Source: Rhodobacter sp.
GTDB taxonomy: Bacteria; Pseudomonadota; Alphaproteobacteria; Rhodobacterales; Rhodobacteraceae
Assembly: GCA_027490955.1 (NCBI GenBank)
Contig: JAIXXB010000004.1
Coordinates: 186,001 to 250,000 of the forward strand
Direction of reading: 5' to 3'
DNA length: 64,000 nt
The position numbers and the translations under genes are program-made. Shown one piece after another: positions 35,472 through 44,620 of this stretch (the first letter of the stretch is position 1; each line of letters starts with the position of its first letter). The notes below the pieces were generated by a model. The model was given only the letters and a program-made list of their open reading frames with translations. It searched no databases and was not told the DNA's origin.

Positions 35472-36980
35472 ATGCTGACAGGAAAACACCTGATTGCGGG
35501 CGAATGGCTGGGCGGCAAAGACAGTTTTATGTCATCCCCCGCCAAGGGCGATGCGCACCGCTTTTCCGTGGGAACCCCCGCCGATGTGGATGCGGCGGTG
35601 CAGGCTGCCGAAAGGGATTTTCCCGCCTATAGCGCCCTACCGCGCGAGATGCGCGCGCAGTTTCTAGAGGAAATCGCAGCCCAAATCGATGCGCGCGGTG
35701 ATGCGATTACCGCCCATGGCACGGCCGAGACGGGCCTGCCCGAGGCGCGTCTGATAGGCGAGCGTGGGCGCACCACGGGCCAGTTGCGCCTGTTTGCGTC
35801 GCATATTCGCAAAGATATGTATCTAGATTTGCGCCGCGATGCGCCTTTGCCCGACCGCACCCCCCTGCCGCGCCCAGATATTCGGCTTATCCAGCAGCCC
35901 ATTGGCCCCGTGGCCGTGTTTGGTGCGTCAAACTTTCCCTTGGCCTTTTCGGTGATGGGTGGGGACAGCGCCTCGGCACTTGCTGCGGGCTGCCCTGTGG
36001 TGGTCAAGGGGCACTCGGCCCATCCTGCCACATCGGAAATTGTGGCGCAGGCGGTGCTGGCGGCGATTGAAAAGCTGGGCCTGCCCGCGGGGGTGTTTTC
36101 CCTTGTGCAAGGTGGGCGGCGCGATGTGGGCGAGGCGCTGGTGCAGCACCCGCTGATCTGCGCGGTTGGCTTTACGGGCAGTCTTGTGGGCGGGCGCGCG
36201 CTGTTTAACCTTTGCGCCGCGCGGCCCAACCCTATTCCGTTTTTTGGCGAGCTGGGTTCCGTGAACCCGATGTTCATTTTGCCCGCCGCTTTGTCTGCGC
36301 GCGCCGAGGCGATTGCCAAAGGTTGGGCCGCCAGCCTGACCATGGGCGCAGGGCAGTTTTGCACCAATCCAGGTATTGGTGTGGTGATTGATGGGCCGCA
36401 TGTCGATGGGTTTAGTTCGTCTCTAACCGCGGCGTTAGAGCCTGTTTCGGCCCAAACCATGCTGACTGATGGTATTGCCGATGCTTATCGCGCAGGGGCC
36501 GCGCGTATGAAACATGCAGGGGCCAAACCCGTGCTAGAGCGCCCCGAACAGGGCCGCCGCGCCAGCCCCTATTTGTATCAGGTGACGGGGGCGGAATGGC
36601 TGGCAAACCCGCATTTGGCCGAAGAGGTTTTTGGCCCGCTGGCCCTGCTGATCCGCGTGCGCAATGCGGGTGAGATGGCGCAGATCGCCCATGGCTTGCA
36701 GGGCCAATTGACCTGCACCTTGCATCTGGATGCGGGCGATATGGCGCAGGCGCAAACCCTGATGCCTGTTTTGTCGCGCAAAGCGGGGCGGGTTTTGGCC
36801 AATGGTTTCCCCACGGGGGTAGAGGTATGCGATGCCATGGTGCATGGCGGGCCTTACCCCGCCTCGACCAATTTTGGGGCCACATCGGTTGGCACGCTGT
36901 CAATCCGCCGTTGGCTGCGGCCCGTGTCCTATCAAAACATGCCGCCCGAATTGCTGCCAGAGGCGCTGCACAGCCTCTAG
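35472..36980 (+). CDS. Aldehyde dehydrogenase, probable 2-oxoglutarate-semialdehyde dehydrogenase (NADP+)
   Basis: 502 residues of the aldehyde dehydrogenase superfamily. The nucleophilic cysteine is C297 in GAGQFCTNPGI. The general base region is PFFGELGSVNPMF and the cofactor loop is VGFTGSLVGGRALFNLCAAR. This sequence type matches 2,5-dioxovalerate (2-oxoglutarate semialdehyde) dehydrogenases of pentose-oxidation clusters. It would complete the route from L-arabinose to 2-oxoglutarate. It is the last gene of the sugar operon. Confidence 0.9.
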   Translation: MLTGKHLIAGEWLGGKDSFMSSPAKGDAHRFSVGTPADVDAAVQAAERDFPAYSALPREMRAQFLEEIAAQIDARGDAITAHGTAETGLPEARLIGERGRTTGQLRLFASHIRKDMYLDLRRDAPLPDRTPLPRPDIRLIQQPIGPVAVFGASNFPLAFSVMGGDSASALAAGCPVVVKGHSAHPATSEIVAQAVLAAIEKLGLPAGVFSLVQGGRRDVGEALVQHPLICAVGFTGSLVGGRALFNLCAARPNPIPFFGELGSVNPMFILPAALSARAEAIAKGWAASLTMGAGQFCTNPGIGVVIDGPHVDGFSSSLTAALEPVSAQTMLTDGIADAYRAGAARMKHAGAKPVLERPEQGRRASPYLYQVTGAEWLANPHLAEEVFGPLALLIRVRNAGEMAQIAHGLQGQLTCTLHLDAGDMAQAQTLMPVLSRKAGRVLANGFPTGVEVCDAMVHGGPYPASTNFGATSVGTLSIRRWLRPVSYQNMPPELLPEALHSL

Positions 36981-37011
36981 CCCAATGTCGCCGCAGTTGT
37001 TATGCAGCGAT

Positions 37012-38094
37012 ATGCGCCAGACGTTAGACCAGATTTATCACGCCAAGACCGAGGCGGGCGAACTGCGGCCCGACCCCGCGCAGCAGGCCGTTTTGGCGAT
37101 GTTAGAGCCTATTCGCACGTGGCTAGAGGGACAGGCCACCGCCAAACCCAAAGGGTTGACGGCATTGTTTCGTGCGCCTGCTGCCCCGCCCAAAGGTCTG
37201 TATCTTTGGGGTGGGGTTGGGCGCGGCAAATCGATGATTATGGATTTGTTCTTTGCCGCCACCGATATTACAGCAAAAAGGCGGGTGCATTTTCATGCCT
37301 TTATGCAGGAAATTCACCACGCGATGCATCAGGTGCGCAAAACGGGCGCAGATGATGCGCTGGCCCCTGTGGCCGCCGACATCGCCAGCCAATTGCGGCT
37401 GCTGGCCTTTGATGAAATGCAGATCACCGATATAGCCGATGCGATGATTGTGGGGCGCCTGTTTGATTTGTTGCTGGGCGCGGGGGTGGTGATTGTGACC
37501 ACATCCAACCGCGCGCCGCAAGATTTGTATAAAAATGGTCTGAGCCGCGATTTTTTCCTGCCCTTCATCGATATTCTAATCGCACGATTGCAAGTGGTCG
37601 AACTGCGCAGCCCGCAAGATTACCGCCAGCATCGTCTGGCGGGGATGCAGGTGTATTTTCACCCCGCAGGCTCTGTCGGCAATCATCTGAACCAGATTTG
37701 GGATGATCTAACGGGGCAGGCGGTGGGCGCGCCTTTGGTTTTGGCGGTGAATGGCCGCAAAATCACCCTGCCCCGCGCGGCCAGCGGGGTATGTTTTGCC
37801 AGTTTTTGGGATTTATGCGCGCAGCCCTATGGCCCTGCCGATTTTCTGGCCATCGCCGCGGCGGTGCGGGTGCTGATTTTGCGCGACATCCCGCAGCTTT
37901 CCAGCGCCAATTACAACGAGGCCAAGCGCTTTGTGACGCTGATCGACGCGCTGTATGAGGCGCGCGTGCGCCTGATTTGCAGCGCGGCTGATGTGCCAGA
38001 ACGGCTTTATATCGAAGGCGCGGGCAGTTTTGAATTTGAACGCACCGCATCGCGTCTGCGCGAAATGCAGGGCGCGGATTGGGGTAAGGCCTAG
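37012..38094 (+). CDS. zapE: AFG1/ZapE-family AAA-type ATPase
   Basis: About 360 residues. P-loop YLWGGVGRGKSMIMDLFFAA, Walker B LLAFDEMQITDIADAMIVGR and sensor VIVTTSNRAP are canonical for the AFG1/ZapE family. The family is linked to Z-ring stability in E. coli and to mitochondrial protein quality control in eukaryotes. The start is uncertain: I chose MRQTLDQIYHAKTEAGELRP, which matches family N-termini. An in-frame ATG lies 27 bp upstream (36985), and neither has a good ribosome-binding site. It converges on the TSUP permease gene with 4 bp between stops. Confidence 0.88.
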   Translation: MRQTLDQIYHAKTEAGELRPDPAQQAVLAMLEPIRTWLEGQATAKPKGLTALFRAPAAPPKGLYLWGGVGRGKSMIMDLFFAATDITAKRRVHFHAFMQEIHHAMHQVRKTGADDALAPVAADIASQLRLLAFDEMQITDIADAMIVGRLFDLLLGAGVVIVTTSNRAPQDLYKNGLSRDFFLPFIDILIARLQVVELRSPQDYRQHRLAGMQVYFHPAGSVGNHLNQIWDDLTGQAVGAPLVLAVNGRKITLPRAASGVCFASFWDLCAQPYGPADFLAIAAAVRVLILRDIPQLSSANYNEAKRFVTLIDALYEARVRLICSAADVPERLYIEGAGSFEFERTASRLREMQGADWGKA

Positions 38095-38098
38095 GGCT

Positions 38099-38869
38099 TT
38101 ATGGCCCCCAGATTTGCCACAACAACCGCGCCGCCATGGCGGTAGAGGTCAGCACCAACAGCGGCTTGATCAGCCCCGCGCCAATGCGCATGGCCAGCCG
38201 CGCGCCAAGGCTGGCCCCCGCCATTTGTGCCAGCCCCATGCACAGGCCCACCATCCACCAGACCGAGCCAGAAGAGGCAAATACCGCAAAGCTGCCGATG
38301 TTGCTGGCAAAGTTCAGGGTTTTGGTATGTGCCGTGGCGCGCAGCAGCCCGTAACCTGCCAACAGCACGAACCCCAGCATAAAGAACGACCCCGTCCCTG
38401 GGCCAAAAAAACCATCATAGGCGGCGATGATGGGCACGAATGTGACACTAAACACCGCAGGAGAGATGCGCGCGCGGCTGTCATCATCGGTCAGTCCAGG
38501 TTTGATGGCAAAGTATATCGCCACGGCAATCAGCACGACGGGCATGATCACGCGCAGCACTTCGGCGGGCAAAAGATGCGCCACCAATGCGCCGCCCGCA
38601 GCAGCAAGTGCGGAAATCGCCGCCATGCCTGCCTGACGTTTCAGGTTGATATGGCCTGCACGTGCATAGGTCAGCATGGCCGTGCCTGACCCGAAACTGC
38701 CCTGCAATTTGTTCGTGGCCAGTGTTTCAATCGGGTTGGCCCCCGCCAGCAACAGGGCAGGCACAGTGATCAGCCCTCCGCCGCCCGCGATCGAATCGAC
38801 AAAGCCTGCAACAAAGGCCGCCAGAATCAGCAGCAGCGCGATATGGGGGACAACTTCAAACATGGGCAA
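38099..38869 (-). CDS. TSUP (TauE/SafE/YfcA) family membrane permease
   Basis: 256 residues with about eight membrane helices. Typical TSUP motifs are FVAGFVDSIAGGGGLITVPA (residues about 18-37) and the internal repeat IAAYDGFFGPGTGSFFMLGF, including the GFFGPGTG signature. The family moves sulfite, sulfonates or other organic anions; substrates are rarely predictable. The gene overlaps serB by 14 bp on the same strand, so the two are co-transcribed although no functional tie is clear. Confidence 0.88.
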   Translation of the reverse strand: MPMFEVVPHIALLLILAAFVAGFVDSIAGGGGLITVPALLLAGANPIETLATNKLQGSFGSGTAMLTYARAGHINLKRQAGMAAISALAAAGGALVAHLLPAEVLRVIMPVVLIAVAIYFAIKPGLTDDDSRARISPAVFSVTFVPIIAAYDGFFGPGTGSFFMLGFVLLAGYGLLRATAHTKTLNFASNIGSFAVFASSGSVWWMVGLCMGLAQMAGASLGARLAMRIGAGLIKPLLVLTSTAMAARLLWQIWGP

Positions 38870-39734
38870 ACTCGGCCGCGGGGATTCCTTGCAAAAACAG
38901 CAGCGCGGTTAAATCGCCGTGGTTGATGCGCAGGCTGCAGTTTTCTTGCACCGCGGGTTTGGCATGCAGGGCCACGCCCGCCCCTGCCAAAGCAAGCATA
39001 CCTAGATCATTGGCCCCATCGCCCACGGCTATGGCCTGATCGGGGCTGATGCCAAGGCGGGCGGAAATTTCGCGCAGGGCTTGCACCTTGGCCTCGCGTC
39101 CCAAAATAGGTGTGGCGACTTGCCCCGTCAGCGCGCCGTGTTCAACCAGCAAAGTATTGGCGCGGTGTTCGTCAAACCCAAGCTTGGCCGCAATCGCGCC
39201 CGTAAAGGCGGTGAAACCGCCCGAAACCAGCGCCGCATAGCCGCCGCGTGCGCGCATGGTGGCCAGCAGAATGGGGCCGCCTTCCATCAGGGTAATGCGG
39301 CTGTCAATCACCCGCTGGATCACTGCGCTGGGCAGGCCGCGCAACAGGGCCACACGTTCACGCAGGGCAGAGTCGAAATCTAACTCGCCATTCATGGCGC
39401 GGGCGGTGATGGCGGCAACGCGGGGGCCAAAGCCTGCCTCATCGGCCAATTCGTCAATACATTCTTGGTGTATCATCGTGCTGTCCATATCGGCAATCAG
39501 AAGGCGCTTTTCGCGCCCTTCTGCCCGCTGGATGCACAGATCAATGCCAAGGCCCTGCAAACTGTCCCAGACATCCCATTGATTTTGCGGCAGGCTTTCC
39601 ACCCCGAATTCCGCCGCCACGCCGCCCTGCAACCACTGCGCATCGCCGCCCCCCCATGCGTTGCGCAGCGCCTCAACAGTGCTGCGGTCTAGGTTGGCGC
39701 GGGCAGGGTTTGCGATCAGGCTGGCGATATACAT
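38856..39734 (-). CDS. serB: Phosphoserine phosphatase SerB
   Basis: Last step of serine biosynthesis. 292 residues. The HAD-family motif I is ADMDSTMIHQE (nucleophile D82, acid/base D84), motif II is LVSGGFTAFTGAIA and the later acidic motif is AVGDGANDLGML. The N-terminal about 70 residues correspond to the ACT-like region of proteobacterial SerB. The start at MYIASLIANP was chosen by family similarity; the open frame extends much further upstream. It is divergent from serC across 159 bp, so the whole serine pathway is encoded together. Confidence 0.95.
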   Translation of the reverse strand: MYIASLIANPARANLDRSTVEALRNAWGGGDAQWLQGGVAAEFGVESLPQNQWDVWDSLQGLGIDLCIQRAEGREKRLLIADMDSTMIHQECIDELADEAGFGPRVAAITARAMNGELDFDSALRERVALLRGLPSAVIQRVIDSRITLMEGGPILLATMRARGGYAALVSGGFTAFTGAIAAKLGFDEHRANTLLVEHGALTGQVATPILGREAKVQALREISARLGISPDQAIAVGDGANDLGMLALAGAGVALHAKPAVQENCSLRINHGDLTALLFLQGIPAAEFAHV

Positions 39735-39805
39735 AGGCGCTCCAAAGTTTCCGATAAGCGACAGGCGTGCGAAAACTTGCCCCATCTGCGGCGCTTTAGC
39801 GTGAT

Positions 39806-39874
39806 TTTGCGACTTGTGCCAGACGCAAAGCCCCCGTAACCCCAGCCTTGGGACACCCCTCCCCAACGGGGGGC
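39806..39874 (+). ncRNA. Structured leader upstream of serC (candidate cis-regulatory RNA)
   Basis: Two consecutive hairpins. The first pairs TTTGCG (39806-39811) with CGCAAA (39824-39829) around a 12-nt loop. The second pairs GCCCCCGT (39830-39837) with ACGGGGGGC (39866-39874, one bulged G) and encloses a CCCA/TGGG mini-hairpin (39841-39852). It ends 19 nt before the serC ATG. A two-hairpin serC motif upstream of alphaproteobacterial serC has been described. I think this may be an instance, but I cannot test its consensus here. Confidence 0.5.
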
Positions 39875-39893
39875 ATTTATCTGGAAGGATACC

Positions 39894-41042
39894 ATGTCTG
39901 ATATGACCATACCGGCAGTGCGGCCGGCCAATCCGCGCTTTTCCTCTGGCCCCTGTGCCAAAATCCCCAATTTCCATTTGGATTTGTTATCGGATGCGCC
40001 CTTGGGCCGCAGCCACCGCGCCGCCATCGGCAAAGCAAAACTGGCCGAAGCCATTGATTTGACCCGCGCCGTTTTGGGCGTGCCTGATGACTATCGCATT
40101 GGCATTGTGCCAGCCTCGGATACGGGCGCTGTGGAAATGGCGATGTGGTCGCTTTTGGGTGCGCGCGGGGTGGAAATGCTGGCGTGGGAAAGCTTTGGTG
40201 AAGGTTGGGTGACCGATGTTGTCAAACAGCTTAAGCTAGACGCAGTGGTGAAAATCGCCCCTTACGGCCAGATTGTCGATTTCAAGACAGTCGATTTTCA
40301 CCGCGACGTGGTGTTTACATGGAACGGCACGACCAGCGGCTGCCGCCTGCCACATGGCAATGATATCCCTGCCACCCGCGAAGGGCTGACGATTTGCGAT
40401 GCAACATCCGCCGCTTTTGCGATGGACTTGCCATGGGGCAAGTTGGATGTGACCACCTTTTCGTGGCAAAAAGTATTGGGCGGCGAGGGCGCGCATGGCG
40501 TGATTATCCTGTCGCCCCGCGCGGTTGAACGGCTGGAAAGCTATACCCCGCCATGGCCCCTGCCCAAGATTTTCCGCCTCACCAGCAAGGGCAAGCTGAT
40601 TGAAGGTATTTTTGCGGGCGAGACGATCAACACCCCGTCAATGTTGGCGGTGGAAGATTATCTGGTTGCCCTCAAATGGGCGCAAGCCATTGGCGGTCAT
40701 GCGGCGCTGATTGCGCGGGCGTCGGCCAATGCGCAGGTGATCTGGGATTTTTGCGCGCAGAATGATTGGATTGCCAATTTGGCCGAAACGGCCGACATCG
40801 CCTCGACCACCAGCGTTTGTCTGAAATTCACCGATCCGCGGATCAAAGATGGCGCGGCCTTTGCCAAAGCTGTGGCCAAGCGGTTGGAAAAGGCAGGCGT
40901 GGCCTATGATATCGGCGCCTATCGTGATGCGCCTGCGGGCCTGCGGATTTGGTGCGGATCTACAGTGGAAACCGCCGATGTCGCTGCCCTGATGCCATGG
41001 CTGGCCCATGCCTTTCACGCCGAAATCGCAGCCCAAGCCTAG
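39894..41042 (+). CDS. serC: Phosphoserine aminotransferase
   Basis: 382 residues, class V aminotransferase (fold type I). It makes 3-phosphoserine from 3-phosphohydroxypyruvate and glutamate and usually also serves vitamin B6 synthesis. The N-terminal block [40 protein letters not shown] and the PLP lysine in [17 protein letters not shown] are typical of the alphaproteobacterial/archaeal SerC subtype. GGAAGGA precedes the ATG. serA follows 50 bp downstream, with a GC-rich hairpin between them. Confidence 0.95.
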   Translation: MSDMTIPAVRPANPRFSSGPCAKIPNFHLDLLSDAPLGRSHRAAIGKAKLAEAIDLTRAVLGVPDDYRIGIVPASDTGAVEMAMWSLLGARGVEMLAWESFGEGWVTDVVKQLKLDAVVKIAPYGQIVDFKTVDFHRDVVFTWNGTTSGCRLPHGNDIPATREGLTICDATSAAFAMDLPWGKLDVTTFSWQKVLGGEGAHGVIILSPRAVERLESYTPPWPLPKIFRLTSKGKLIEGIFAGETINTPSMLAVEDYLVALKWAQAIGGHAALIARASANAQVIWDFCAQNDWIANLAETADIASTTSVCLKFTDPRIKDGAAFAKAVAKRLEKAGVAYDIGAYRDAPAGLRIWCGSTVETADVAALMPWLAHAFHAEIAAQA

Positions 41043-41046
41043 TTTC

Positions 41047-41065
41047 GGCGGGGGCCGCCCCCGCC
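41047..41065 (+). repeat. GC-rich hairpin between serC and serA
   Basis: GGCGGGGG (41047-41054) and CCCCCGCC (41058-41065) form an 8-bp stem with a CCG loop, just after the serC stop. There is no U-run, so it is more likely an mRNA processing or stability element than a full terminator. Confidence 0.6.
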
Positions 41066-41092
41066 ATTTCCCCATGTTTATAGGAGGCCAAA

Positions 41093-42688
41093 ATGGCACC
41101 TCGCGTTCTTGTATCTGACGAACTTTCCGAAACCGCCGTGCAAATCTTTCGCGATCGCGGGGTAGAGGTGGATTACATGCCGAAACTCGGCAAAGACAAA
41201 GAGGCGCTGGCCGCCATCATCGAACAATACGATGGTTTGGCCATTCGCAGCGCCACCAAAGTGACCGAGAAATTGTTGGAACGCGCCACTCGCCTAAAGG
41301 TGATTGGCCGCGCTGGCATTGGTGTGGACAATGTCGATATTCCCGCCGCATCCAAAAAAGGCGTGATCGTGATGAATACGCCTTTTGGCAATTCGATCAC
41401 CACCGCCGAACATGCCATTGCGATGATGTTCGCCGCTGCCCGCCAATTGCCCGAGGCGAATGCCAGCACCCATGCAGGCAAATGGGAAAAATCGCGCTTT
41501 ATGGGGGTGGAGCTGTTCAACAAAACCCTTGGCGTGATTGGGGCAGGCAATATCGGCGGGATTGTCTGCGATCGCGCTGTGGGCCTGAAGATGAAGGTCA
41601 TCGCCTATGATCCGTTTTTGTCGGAAGAACGGGCGATGCAATTGGGCGTGACCAAGGTGGAGTTGGACGATCTGCTGGCGCGGGCCGATTTCATCACCCT
41701 GCACGTGCCGCTGACCGATAAGACGCGCAATATCCTTTCGCGTGAGGCATTGGCGAAAACCAAAAAAGGGGTGCGCATTATCAATTGCGCGCGCGGCGGT
41801 CTGATTGATGAGGCGGCACTGGCCGAGGCGCTGACATCAGGCCATGTCGCAGCCGCCGCGCTGGATGTGTTCGAGGTGGAACCTGCCACGGAAAACCCAC
41901 TGTTTGGCCTGCCCAATGTGGTCTGCACCCCGCATTTGGGCGCATCGACGACTGAGGCGCAGGAAAACGTTGCCTTGCAAGTGGCCGAGCAGATGTCAGA
42001 TTATCTGCTGACAGGGGCCGTTTCCAATGCGCTGAACATGCCCAATGTCACCGCTGAAGAGGCGGCGATTATGGGCCCATGGATCAAACTTGCCAGCCAT
42101 CTGGGTGCCTTCATTGGCCAAATGACGCAAGAGCCGATAAAGGCCATCAACATTCTGTATGATGGCACGGTTGCGGGCATGAATCTGGCGGCGCTGAATT
42201 CGGCGGTGATTGCGGGCGTTCTTAAAACGCAAAACCCAGATATCAACCTTGTTTCCGCCCCGCTTGTGGCCAAGGATAAGGGTATCCAAATCTCGACCAC
42301 GCGGCAGGAAAAGACGGGCGTGTTTGATGCCTATATCAAAGTGACCATGGTGACAGACAAGCGCGAGCGTTCGGTTGCTGGCACCTGCTTTAGCGATGGC
42401 AAGCCGCGGTTCATCCAGATTAAGGGCATCAATATTGATGCCGAGATTGGCGCGCATATGCTGTATACCACCAACGAAGACGTGCCAGGCATCATTGGGC
42501 TTTTGGGCATGACCATGGGCAAAAACAACGTCAACATCGCCAATTTTACGCTGGGCCGTTCGGGCGTGGGGCAGGATGCGATTGCGATTTTGTATTTGGA
42601 CAATCCGCTGGATCCCAAAGTTGTCGAAACGCTGGAATCAACGGGCATGTTCAGCCAAGTCAAAGCGCTGGAATTTGACGTGGCCTAG
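41093..42688 (+). CDS. serA: D-3-phosphoglycerate dehydrogenase
   Basis: First committed step of serine biosynthesis. At 531 residues it is the long form: substrate- and NAD-binding domains (GVIGAGNIGGIVCDRAVGLK, RIINCARGGLIDEAALAEAL, TPHLGASTTEAQENVALQVA), an intervening allosteric domain, and a C-terminal ACT domain (DVPGIIGLLGMTMGKNNVNI) that normally binds serine for feedback control. ATAGGAGG lies just upstream of the ATG. It follows serC in one operon and is succeeded by a 9-bp hairpin and a phosphatase gene. Confidence 0.97.
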   Translation: MAPRVLVSDELSETAVQIFRDRGVEVDYMPKLGKDKEALAAIIEQYDGLAIRSATKVTEKLLERATRLKVIGRAGIGVDNVDIPAASKKGVIVMNTPFGNSITTAEHAIAMMFAAARQLPEANASTHAGKWEKSRFMGVELFNKTLGVIGAGNIGGIVCDRAVGLKMKVIAYDPFLSEERAMQLGVTKVELDDLLARADFITLHVPLTDKTRNILSREALAKTKKGVRIINCARGGLIDEAALAEALTSGHVAAAALDVFEVEPATENPLFGLPNVVCTPHLGASTTEAQENVALQVAEQMSDYLLTGAVSNALNMPNVTAEEAAIMGPWIKLASHLGAFIGQMTQEPIKAINILYDGTVAGMNLAALNSAVIAGVLKTQNPDINLVSAPLVAKDKGIQISTTRQEKTGVFDAYIKVTMVTDKRERSVAGTCFSDGKPRFIQIKGINIDAEIGAHMLYTTNEDVPGIIGLLGMTMGKNNVNIANFTLGRSGVGQDAIAILYLDNPLDPKVVETLESTGMFSQVKALEFDVA

Positions 42689-42710
42689 CACCCATTGGCC
42701 AAGTAAGAAA

Positions 42711-42732
42711 GGGCCAAGGCCAGCCTTGGCCC
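42711..42732 (+). terminator. Hairpin after serA
   Basis: GGGCCAAGG (42711-42719) and CCTTGGCCC (42724-42732) form a perfect 9-bp stem with a 4-nt loop, 22 bp after the serA stop and 16 bp before the next ATG. No U-run follows, so termination may be partial. Confidence 0.55.
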
Positions 42733-42748
42733 GCAATTCGGGGCAGTT

Positions 42749-43483
42749 ATGAAAACCTATGCAATCGGCGATATTCACGGGCATTTGGGCCTGCTTCGGG
42801 GGATTCATGGCCTGATTGGGCAGGATATTGCCGCAACTGGCCCTGCCCCAATTGTGCATATCGGCGACCTTGTTGACCGCGGGCCAGACAGTGCGGGGGT
42901 GGTGGATTATCTGCGCGCGGGTGTGGCGGGTGGGGCCGATTGGGTGGTGCTAAAGGGCAATCACGACCGCATGTTTTTGGGCTATCTGTCCAGCCTAGAC
43001 TATCATGATGCAGGGCTTCGGCGGGACTTGTCCTATTTGCATCCGCGTTTGGGTGGGGCAGAGACGTTGGCCTCTTACGGGGTGGCAAGCCCCGCCGACC
43101 GCCCCCTTGCCCCTGTTTGGGACGATGCGCAAGCCGCGGTTCCCCAATCGCACCGCGCATTTCTGGCCACGCGGCCCACGCAGTATTTGCGCGGCGAGGT
43201 GTTGTTTGTGCATGCGGGTATCAGGCCCGGCGTGGCGCTGGCCGATCAGACCGAGGATGATTTGGTCTGGATCAGGCATGATTTTCTGGACGATACCCGC
43301 GATCATGGCCCGCTGATTGTGCATGGTCATACCGCCATTGACAGGCCCACCCATTACGGCAACCGCGTCAACATCGACAGTTCAGCCGCCTATGGCGGGC
43401 CTTTGTCGGCCATTGTGATCGAAGGGCGGGATGTGTGGCAGATCACGCCGCAGGGGCGTGTGCCGCTGGTCCCAATAGCCTAG
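42749..43483 (+). CDS. PPP-family metallophosphoesterase (protein phosphatase / Ap4A hydrolase-like)
   Basis: 244 residues with the complete phosphoesterase signature: GDIHGH (residues 7-12), GDLVDRGPDS and LKGNHDRMFLGYL, then HAGIRPG and VHGHTAI. These residues bind two metals in PPP-type Ser/Thr phosphatases and symmetric diadenosine tetraphosphatases. The substrate cannot be distinguished by eye. It follows serA on the same strand. Its last 41 bp overlap the end of the converging MFS gene. Confidence 0.88.
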   Translation: MKTYAIGDIHGHLGLLRGIHGLIGQDIAATGPAPIVHIGDLVDRGPDSAGVVDYLRAGVAGGADWVVLKGNHDRMFLGYLSSLDYHDAGLRRDLSYLHPRLGGAETLASYGVASPADRPLAPVWDDAQAAVPQSHRAFLATRPTQYLRGEVLFVHAGIRPGVALADQTEDDLVWIRHDFLDDTRDHGPLIVHGHTAIDRPTHYGNRVNIDSSAAYGGPLSAIVIEGRDVWQITPQGRVPLVPIA

Positions 43484-44573
43484 CGCGGCCAAAGATGGCC
43501 GCTGCCACCATGGCCAGCGTTACGGCTCCAAATACCCAGAAAAACCCAAAACTCCCCATATAGGGCAGGGCAGGCGACAGGATCAGCGGCGCAAGAATGC
43601 CGCCCACCATACCCGCTGCGATAATGGCAACTGCCGTGCGCGGGTGATCCCCCATCGTGGCCGAGGCCGCCACAAACATGCTGGGAAAGAACAGCCCCGC
43701 GCAAAAGCCCATGGCCACGAAACCCGCGCTGGGCAAAACCGTGGCGCTGAACAGCGAGGCTAGCCCGCAGCCCGCCAGCGCCAGTGTTGCCGTCGTCAGC
43801 GCTGGCAGGCGGTGCGCGATGAAGGTCAGCGCAACCCGCGCAATCAGAAATCCGATGAAAAAGATCGACAGCAATTCCGCCGCGCGCACTTCGCCAACGC
43901 CTGCGCGGATCAGCGCGGTCGGGCCAAGGCCGATCAAGCTGGCCTCGATGGCGATGGCAAGGCCGTGGAAAACCAAAATTGGCCAATGCGGTGCGAAAGC
44001 GGCGGTGGCGGCGGCTGCCGCAGGTTCGCCCACCCCGCGCCCCGCGCGCCCTGCAAAGACCCAGATCAGCGCGGCCAACCCTGCGCAGATCAAAAAGGTT
44101 GGTGCGGGGTTGTTGTTCAGCGCTACAAAAACCAAGGGCGCTGCAATGGCACCGATGCCAAAACAGGCATTGATCAGGCTGACCATGGCAGGCCCGCGCG
44201 GCCCAAAGGCGGCCAAAACGCGCGGGTTGAACACCACTGTTGCCGCCCCATAGCCCGCGCCAAACAGTACCCCGCCTGCCAAGGCAATGCCAAAATGCGC
44301 GCCCCACGCCAGCAGTAGCGCGCCTGCCAGCATCAAAAGCAGCACATGGCGCGGCGTGATCTTGTGCGGATAGGCAAACATTATCCCCACGCCCAGCGCG
44401 CAGCCGACCCAATGCGACGATACCAGCAGCCCCACAGTCGATACATCCATTGCAAAGGCGCGGGCATAGGCGGGCAGGGTTGGCCCATACAGCGATTGCC
44501 CCGCCCCCATCAGAATAAAGCTGGCGATCGAGGCAAACAGCAGGGCCGCATGTGTTTTGAGAAGAGTGCGCAT
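43443..44573 (-). CDS. Major facilitator superfamily transporter
   Basis: 376 residues with about twelve hydrophobic segments and MFS-like loops (GPTLPAYARAFAMDVSTVGL, AGVGEVRAAELLSIFFIGFL). Small for the superfamily but complete, with a short C-terminus rich in Ala and Pro. The substrate is unknown, and no catabolic or regulatory gene adjoins to suggest one. It converges on the PPP phosphatase gene with a 41-bp coding overlap, longer than the other convergent overlaps here. Confidence 0.85.
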   Translation of the reverse strand: MRTLLKTHAALLFASIASFILMGAGQSLYGPTLPAYARAFAMDVSTVGLLVSSHWVGCALGVGIMFAYPHKITPRHVLLLMLAGALLLAWGAHFGIALAGGVLFGAGYGAATVVFNPRVLAAFGPRGPAMVSLINACFGIGAIAAPLVFVALNNNPAPTFLICAGLAALIWVFAGRAGRGVGEPAAAAATAAFAPHWPILVFHGLAIAIEASLIGLGPTALIRAGVGEVRAAELLSIFFIGFLIARVALTFIAHRLPALTTATLALAGCGLASLFSATVLPSAGFVAMGFCAGLFFPSMFVAASATMGDHPRTAVAIIAAGMVGGILAPLILSPALPYMGSFGFFWVFGAVTLAMVAAAIFGRARLLGPAAHAPAA

Positions 44574-44620
44574 TGGGTTTCCTTTTGGGCCGTCATGCGC
44601 GGGCGCGCACCGGCTGTCAA

